A DNA stretch of 64,000 nucleotides, taken from Atherinomorus stipes. Lineage: Eukaryota > Chordata > Actinopteri > Atheriniformes > Atherinidae. The stretch lies in the NCBI GenBank assembly GCA_023101725.1, contig JALJCO010010161.1:1-64000 (forward strand), read 5' to 3'. Positions 58,806-64,000 of this stretch are shown here, in pieces. Numbering within the stretch: the stretch's first letter is position 1; each line of letters starts with the position of its first letter. The position numbers and the translations under genes were made by a program. The notes below the pieces were generated by a model. The model did not search any database. It saw only the letters and a list, made by a program, of their open reading frames with translations, and was not told the DNA's origin.

Positions 58806-59488
58806 CAAGTAAACAAGCATGATGGGGCTCCGAAGCTAAAATGTTGTAGAGCAACACTTCAAGGCAATCACTGCAATCAGATGTTTTCTTTAATGTTCCA
58901 AAAGACTTCCACACCTGTTGACAGGTATGTTGGTCCACTGGCCAATGGAAAGGTGCTCTGATGTCTCCGGGACAGTTTCACTTGTTTGTTTTTTCATTAT
59001 TGTTACTTCCAACCACAGTCGGAAAAAGCAATAATTCATTCCACTAAAGTATAATGTTATTTTTTTTTTATCTTTTACTAGTTTCTTGTTATCTGAATTA
59101 CTATTGTCAATTTAGCCTTGTCTTTAATTGGTGGGTATGAATAACTTTGAGGACAACCGTACGTAAGTATTTCCACCTTTTCAAACCATGCTTCTTCCTA
59201 TGATCCTTATTTTTATTTAATTATTACTCTCCTTTTCTTCTAACTTCTTGTATTTTGTTATTTCAGTGTATTGTGACTTTATTATAACTTCTGTATCTTT
59301 TATTGTAAAGTGACCTTGATTGTCATTGAAGGCTCCCCAAAGACTGGGACAAACTTCCCTATGGAATCCAAAGGGAAAGTACTGTATGCCCATACTTTTG
59401 ACTCGTTAGTGTATAACTATCATACGAGCTGTGCTGAACTACAGATGTTGACACCTACTATTTTAATCCTTTGACTCATCCATCTATA

Positions 59489-59635
59489 TTTTCTATACCC
59501 ATTTCATCAAGTTCAGGGTTACCGGAGGGGCTGGAGCCCATCCCAGTTGCTATTAAATGAGAGAAAGGGTACATCCTGGACAAGTTACCGGTCCATCACC
59601 AGGCCAGCACAGAGACACACTCTGAATCCTTTGAG
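59489..59635 (+). mobile_element. Fragment of a ubiquitous fish repeat (GGGGCTGGAGCC type)
   Basis: TTCAGGGTTACCGGAGGGGC, TGGAGCCCATCCCAGTTGCT, AAAGGGTACATCCTGGACAA and GTTACCGGTCCATCACCAGG reproduce, with CpG decay, the well-known fish phrase 'ggggctggagcctatcccagct...gtacaccctggacaggtcgccagtccatcgcaggg'. The element class is not clear to me. Confidence 0.65.
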
Positions 59636-59640
59636 CCACT

Positions 59641-62161
59641 CACCTTACAGTGCCTCTTCTATTTTAATGCAAATGCTTGAAATCATAATCAATTTGGATT
59701 TCAAAGAGCACTTCAAAGGAGCCATTTAAGACCCTTATAACAACGCCTGCAGCATTTATTTGGAAAAATGTAAACAAACATCAAATAATAGAATGTTCTT
59801 TCTAATGGGTTCTTTTTCTCTGTGCAGTTTGTCTGAGCAAAGTTAGATCTATAAGAACATCAAAAGATGTTTTCACATTTACTGATTGAAATCACGTGAT
59901 TACAGGAGAGAAATCTCCGTGCAAACATTGTTAACTGACAACATTTGGGTTTGAAAAGCTCAAACATTTCAGCACCTGTGAGGGAACATGATGGAAAACT
60001 CGTCACTACTCTCTGACTTCCCGAAGACCTTCAAAGGATTAACTCAAATGTGCAATTCAGCTTTCAATTAAACTGCTTTATTTGTATTGTGCCAATTCCC
60101 AGCAGTCATCTGAAGGCACTTTCAAAGATACTGTCCAGTCCGATCCAATTATAGTCCAATTCAATACAATTCACTGAAAACCAATTACGATCCAAACAAA
60201 GCAAATTTATTTTAATCCACTTTGGTCCAATTCATAATAAGTGTTTATTTAGGCCAAATTATTTGAAAAAGGCCACGTTTCTTGGTTGCACGACTCTGTC
60301 CTGAGCATGCACTCAGCCACAGAGGAGGTGCAAGCAAGCTTATTAATATCAAGAGGTGTCCAGTAACATGTCAGATATTTATGTTCATTTAAAGACCAGT
60401 TGGGTTCTGGATATTGGAGATTTGATATTGCATGTTTTACACTAAGTATAAGGTTTAATTAGCATCATGATAGGATCCACCTGCATCCTCTTTACTAATG
60501 CAAACAGTAAACACAGACACTGCAGTCATAATTCTGAAGTGCTTATCGGCTAAAGACTGCAGATATAATCAAATCCAGTGTTAGATAAACACTTCATTTG
60601 CCAGTAATCCAAAGGAATATTTCAATTTGCATATCTCTTAAATACAATGGCTCCAATTGTGAAGCACTGCAATGAGCTTTCTGCCGTACAGAGTCCGGGA
60701 ACACATGTGGGAATATGCGGGAAGCGTATTTTATTTGACTGCTGGGACAGATATGGTCTGGAGAAGCAGCTGATTAAAAGAAACAGAGGGCCATAAAACT
60801 CATTAGTGAACTGGCTAAATTTTGTTGTATTAATATAATGACATCATGATAATACAATTTCCCCATTGCTCCTGGTTCTATGATTGCAGGGGTCTGCAGT
60901 CGTAGCGAAGCTTCCCCAGAGGACAGCAGCATTCCCTGGCATGTCTCATAAAAAATTGCCTGGGACTTGTTCTGTTATCTCTTGGATTTCTGCTGATTTA
61001 AGAAGTTCTGCACCCACTTCACCATATATGTCAAAGAAGATTGTATCTTGTAAAAAGTGGGCTACCTTTCTCCTGGATGGCACACCACGCAATCCACTTA
61101 AAAAAGGTCATTCGTACACATTTCCCCTGCTATTAATGCACTGGGCGCTTGGGTTTTACCAGTCATAAATGTGAATGAAATCTCCTTGAAGACTGAGTGA
61201 CTGGTACAAAAAAAACCTAAATTGTTGACATTTTTCAAAGGACAAGCTTGAAAATGTTGTTTCTATCTTTTAGTTCACTGGAGGAATAATAGTCCCAGAA
61301 ATCCCATAAATCTCACCAGTACCCTTTCTCAAAGGGATACAGGATTTATAGCTTGTGATCACAGAAAAACTCCCCCGCCCCTCCACTTGCACAATTCGAA
61401 AAAGACATTTGCTTTTTACTAAAAAAGCTGCATTAATAATAGATATCCATTCTTAGAACTGCTGGAGCCAATGATGATCAAAACCCCTGAGTATGTAGTT
61501 TAATATGTAGCGACAGCAGGTGTCAGAATTAAACAAAACACCTAGTTTTGTGCTAACAGTTCAGCATTTAGCTTGGTGACATCTAGAAGGTGACATATTA
61601 TGCACTTCATTCCCAATAGGAAACAATTTCACATTACCCCACTCAGCCTTCCTGGAATGTGGGCATTTTCTGTGTTGATTAACACAGCGTTGTCATGGTA
61701 ACAGCTGGAGGAAACTAAACTGAGCAAGAAGCGGGTCCTGAAGGAGTCTAAACATGAAGATTTCAACAGAACGCCTGACATCATTTCTAGATGTCACATG
61801 AAACGTGTTGCAGAGCCTCCTATATAGCTTGTATGTTATACTATGCTTGTTAACGGTTTCTTAAATATGCTTGTTTCAGTGTCATGCAATAAATCATCAC
61901 TTCATCCAGTGAAACATGACATTGTGCAACTTCCCAACCTTCAAACTCCATGTTACAAATTCATTAGAAGACAGAAATTCATCATGTACGTTTCTGGAGC
62001 TTATTTTGATTTATTTTAATTCAATTTAATTTAAATTATCTAATTAATCATATTCACATTTATTCTTAAAGTGTAATTTTATTCATGTTCTCATCATAGT
62101 AGTTCTGTTTCATTCCCTCTGTAAACAAAGCTCCTCACGCTCTTTGCAGGTCGAGTCCTAA
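59641..62161. other. Unclassified intronic DNA
   Basis: About 2.5 kb with no gene or element I can name. Repeated TCCAATT/CCAATTCA motifs around 60130-60240 suggest an old short repeat. The 94-codon plus-strand frame at 60884-61168 is unrecognised. Confidence 0.45.
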
Positions 62162-63050
62162 TGACATTTGACCTATAGCTAAACCACGCCCCCAAACGTG
62201 ATGAGCCAATCACAGTGCACACAGCTATCCCATACACTCGGACATTCTCTGCTTAAACGTCCATTGAAATGCATTGAAGTTAGTCCATTTTTTGTTCGTT
62301 TTTATGTGTTCTTTTTAGTTTAAAATGGTCAAACGGTGTGCAAGGGGTACATGCAACTCCGACACCAGGCATCCTGAGAGGCTGGGCGACGGGGTGTTTT
62401 TTTTGCCTTTTACCAAGTCACATCAAGCCAAAGTTATGCGGCAGACCACAACATCAACTGAACGTGGATAAAATGAACAAGGATGTCTACATCTGTTCTA
62501 AGGTAAGGCAACATCGTATTCGAGGCACATGCTGTTACTTTGCTTGAAACAAATATGAAGTTACCTTACCTAACGTTAGTTTAAGTTAGCTAACGCTAGC
62601 TAAACATGCTAGTTTTGGTACGTGGTAACGGTACATAAGACGCTGTCGTGTAGTAACGTGGATAACGACACGCCTCTGGCTTCCAGCTGCAGCCAGACTG
62701 CTCCGCTTCCGTGGCTGTTTGATCAGTTTTTGTTAGATGATCACTTTTTGGCACAACAACAGCAGCCGTGCAGCAGTTTGTGCAAGAAACTGAGGAAGCG
62801 ACACTCGTCACACTCCAGAGATTCACAGGCTGATTTCTACTCCCAGTTTAAGACGTCTGAACAATTTCTTTTTGTTTGTATTGTTTTTATGTTTTCTAAT
62901 TTATCTCGTCATGATCTCTCTGTCTGATCACGCGTCTGTTGTCCGTGTTGACAGCTGTCATCTCCCGAGATGTCACATAGTGCCTGTCACCGAATATTTG
63001 TTTGTCCGAGTGAGTGGAGGGGGCGGGGCTTAGCCATAGGTCAATTGTCA
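62162..63050 (+). mobile_element. DNA transposon remnant carrying a THAP exon
   Basis: TGACATTTGACCTATAGCTA then AACCACGCCCCC at the left is mirrored by GGGGCGGGGCTTAGCCATAG then GTCAATTGTCA at the right, about 31-bp inverted ends. The interior holds a THAP-domain first exon (62325-62502). At under 0.9 kb it is far too short for a full transposase, so it is an internally deleted derivative of a THAP-type (P-element or Kolobok-like) transposon. Confidence 0.65.
62325..62502 (+). pseudogene. THAP zinc-finger exon of a transposon, frameshifted
   Basis: The frame opens MVKRCARGTCNSDTRHPERL and GDGVFFLPFTK, with the C-x4-C half of the C2CH zinc finger and the usual 'NSDTRxPERLGDGVxFxPFPK' run. 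The frame then slips. The continuation CGRPQHQLNVDKMNKDVYIC is in the next frame, where THAP proteins have 'CGRPHxQLNVxxINKxTYVCSKHF'. The exon ends CTAAG before GTAAGG (donor at 62503), exactly where the C-x2-H pair would be split by an intron. In its own frame it stops at 62471. It cannot make a THAP domain. Confidence 0.75.
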
Positions 63051-63341
63051 ATCAGGTGACGTGTCGGCCAGCTGACTGCAGCCATCCACAGTTACCTGCA
63101 TAACTTTCCTTATAGCTGCTGTTAACAGTGCAAATAAATGTAAATTCTTCCTCTTCTTCTGAAATGACAGACTGAACGCCACTTTGGCATAATGCTGCCC
63201 CCCACAGTTTGAAGACATATCTGCATTTGAGGGGGGTCCCATTTCCAAGTCACAAGATAGCCCTTAACACTTGGTCTTGAGGGCGACTCGTATTGAGGGT
63301 TGAGATTAAGATAGAAACTGGAATTGGCCCAAAGTCTTTTT
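63051..63341. other. Unclassified DNA between two element remnants
   Basis: No gene recognised. The short minus-strand frames of 60-77 codons are unassigned. Confidence 0.4.
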
Positions 63342-63416
63342 CTTCGTAGTTCCACTTTTTAGTGTCTTTCAGTTGATCTGGATCGTTTGCTGACGGCAAT
63401 ATCGATACTCTTTGGC
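63342..63416 (-). mobile_element. Fragment of the AGGGACTTGAGGC (44880) family
   Basis: TTCGTAGTTCCACTTTTTAG and TGTCTTTCAGTTGATCTGGA are the reverse complement of 45145-45215. It stops abruptly at TTGGCGACAGAG, where family C sequence begins. Confidence 0.8.
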
Positions 63417-63909
63417 GACAGAGCTGCAAACAAACCGGGACAAACACAAGAGGGTCCAAGAGGGGGTTGATGTTGATTTAAGACAAAGAAGGAAAGAAAA
63501 AGAGAACGCGCGATCTCGTCTGCCGCGGCTTCCGTAGTTTTGTGAACGTGCATCGGCGTGCTCGCAGGAGATGGGATGTAGTACTGATGTAGTACTGATG
63601 TAGTACTGTTTAGTCTCTAAAAATCTTCTAAATGATGGTTTCCAGTAAATTCTGGACGCTACCCACTCAGGACACGTGGATTACATTGGACGAGCAGTAT
63701 GGAGGAATATTGACACGTTTTTGTGGACTTTTATGGACCTTTTTGGCTCGGACCCCGGTGAACTCCATCATATGAAAGTTGGGGGGGAAACGAGAAGCCT
63801 TCCTGATCACCGGCTGCATTTGAGATATTAAAAAAGTGCTGCAGAGTCTTTCTCACCATGAGGGGAAGTGGAAGATAAAGTTACATCATTCTGTGGGTGG
63901 ACTGTTCCT
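63417..63909. mobile_element. Right half of TTAA fold-back MITE, family C copy 3
   Basis: Begins in the loop of the family (GACAGAGCTGCAAACAAACC) and runs through the right arm to CTGTGGGTGGACTGTTCCT, followed by TTAA (63910-63913). The whole left arm is missing and is replaced by a fragment of another family. Arm sequence is very close to copies 1 and 2. Confidence 0.9.
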
Positions 63910-64000
63910 TTAAGTACAAGAGTATTTGTGACCATTATTAAATTCAGCTCTGTTGAATATGAGGAGTTTGACATCTGAGAACGGCATCTCCGCTTTTTAT

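Larger units (their letters stand above)
57192..59159 (+). mobile_element. Tc1/mariner-type MITE, family A copy 3, split by an insertion
   Basis: The left end CAGTCGTCCTCAAAATCGTC (preceded by TA, 57190-57191) and right end ATAACTTTGAGGACAACCG (followed by TA, 59160-59161) give the clearest TA target duplication of the family. After AAAATAAGTTGA (57264) the element is interrupted for about 1.4 kb and resumes at AAGTTGGAAGTGACAAATGT (about 58676), continuing with GATGGGGCTCCGAAGCTAAA and CACACCTGTTGACAGGTATG. Confidence 0.85.

Overview
The window looks like a piece of a teleost (probably percomorph) fish genome. Gene density is very low, and there are many short DNA transposons with inverted ends, tRNA-derived SINEs, LINE tails and microsatellites of types common in fish. 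There is no bacterial gene organisation. The only convincing host coding sequence is one exon on the minus strand (9551-9786). It encodes most of the first immunoglobulin domain of an IgLON-family neuronal cell-adhesion protein of the OPCML/NTM type. Both splice sites are visible. IgLON genes have very long 5' introns, so the 54 kb to its right is most simply read as part of the upstream intron, and the 9.5 kb to its left as the downstream intron. This placement is inference: no other exon of the gene is seen.

Layout. 1-9550: mostly unclassified intronic DNA with a short hairpin, a decayed Tc1/mariner transposase piece, a 0.6 kb fold-back element and a 21-bp minisatellite (about 6.59-7.92 kb). 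9551-9786: the exon. 9971-13583: a dense block of MITE-like elements, including a three-deep nest. 13.6-18 kb: little that is recognisable. 18-24 kb: a run of inverted-repeat elements. 24-27.5 kb: little. 27.5-46.7 kb: more MITEs, a 34-bp tandem array (34.2-35.2 kb) and SINEs. 46.2-49.45 kb: a MITE, a LINE tail and a 2.4 kb CpG-dense pentamer array. 51310-55961: a striking 58-bp satellite of exactly 80 units without an indel. 57.2-59.2 kb: a Tc1-type MITE split by a 1.4 kb insertion that carries a GT-rich minisatellite. 62.2-63.9 kb: a THAP-domain transposon remnant and a chimeric half of a fold-back element.

The main biological story is turnover of non-coding DNA inside a long neural-gene intron. 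Several unrelated-looking MITE families share a TTAA target and AGG...CCT ends. Two tandem arrays appear to have grown out of MITE sequence. The 58-bp satellite is so uniform that it must be young or strongly homogenised. All long open reading frames in the arrays are by-products of repeats whose units lack stop codons. No previously undescribed protein system is supported; the most unusual objects are the arrays.
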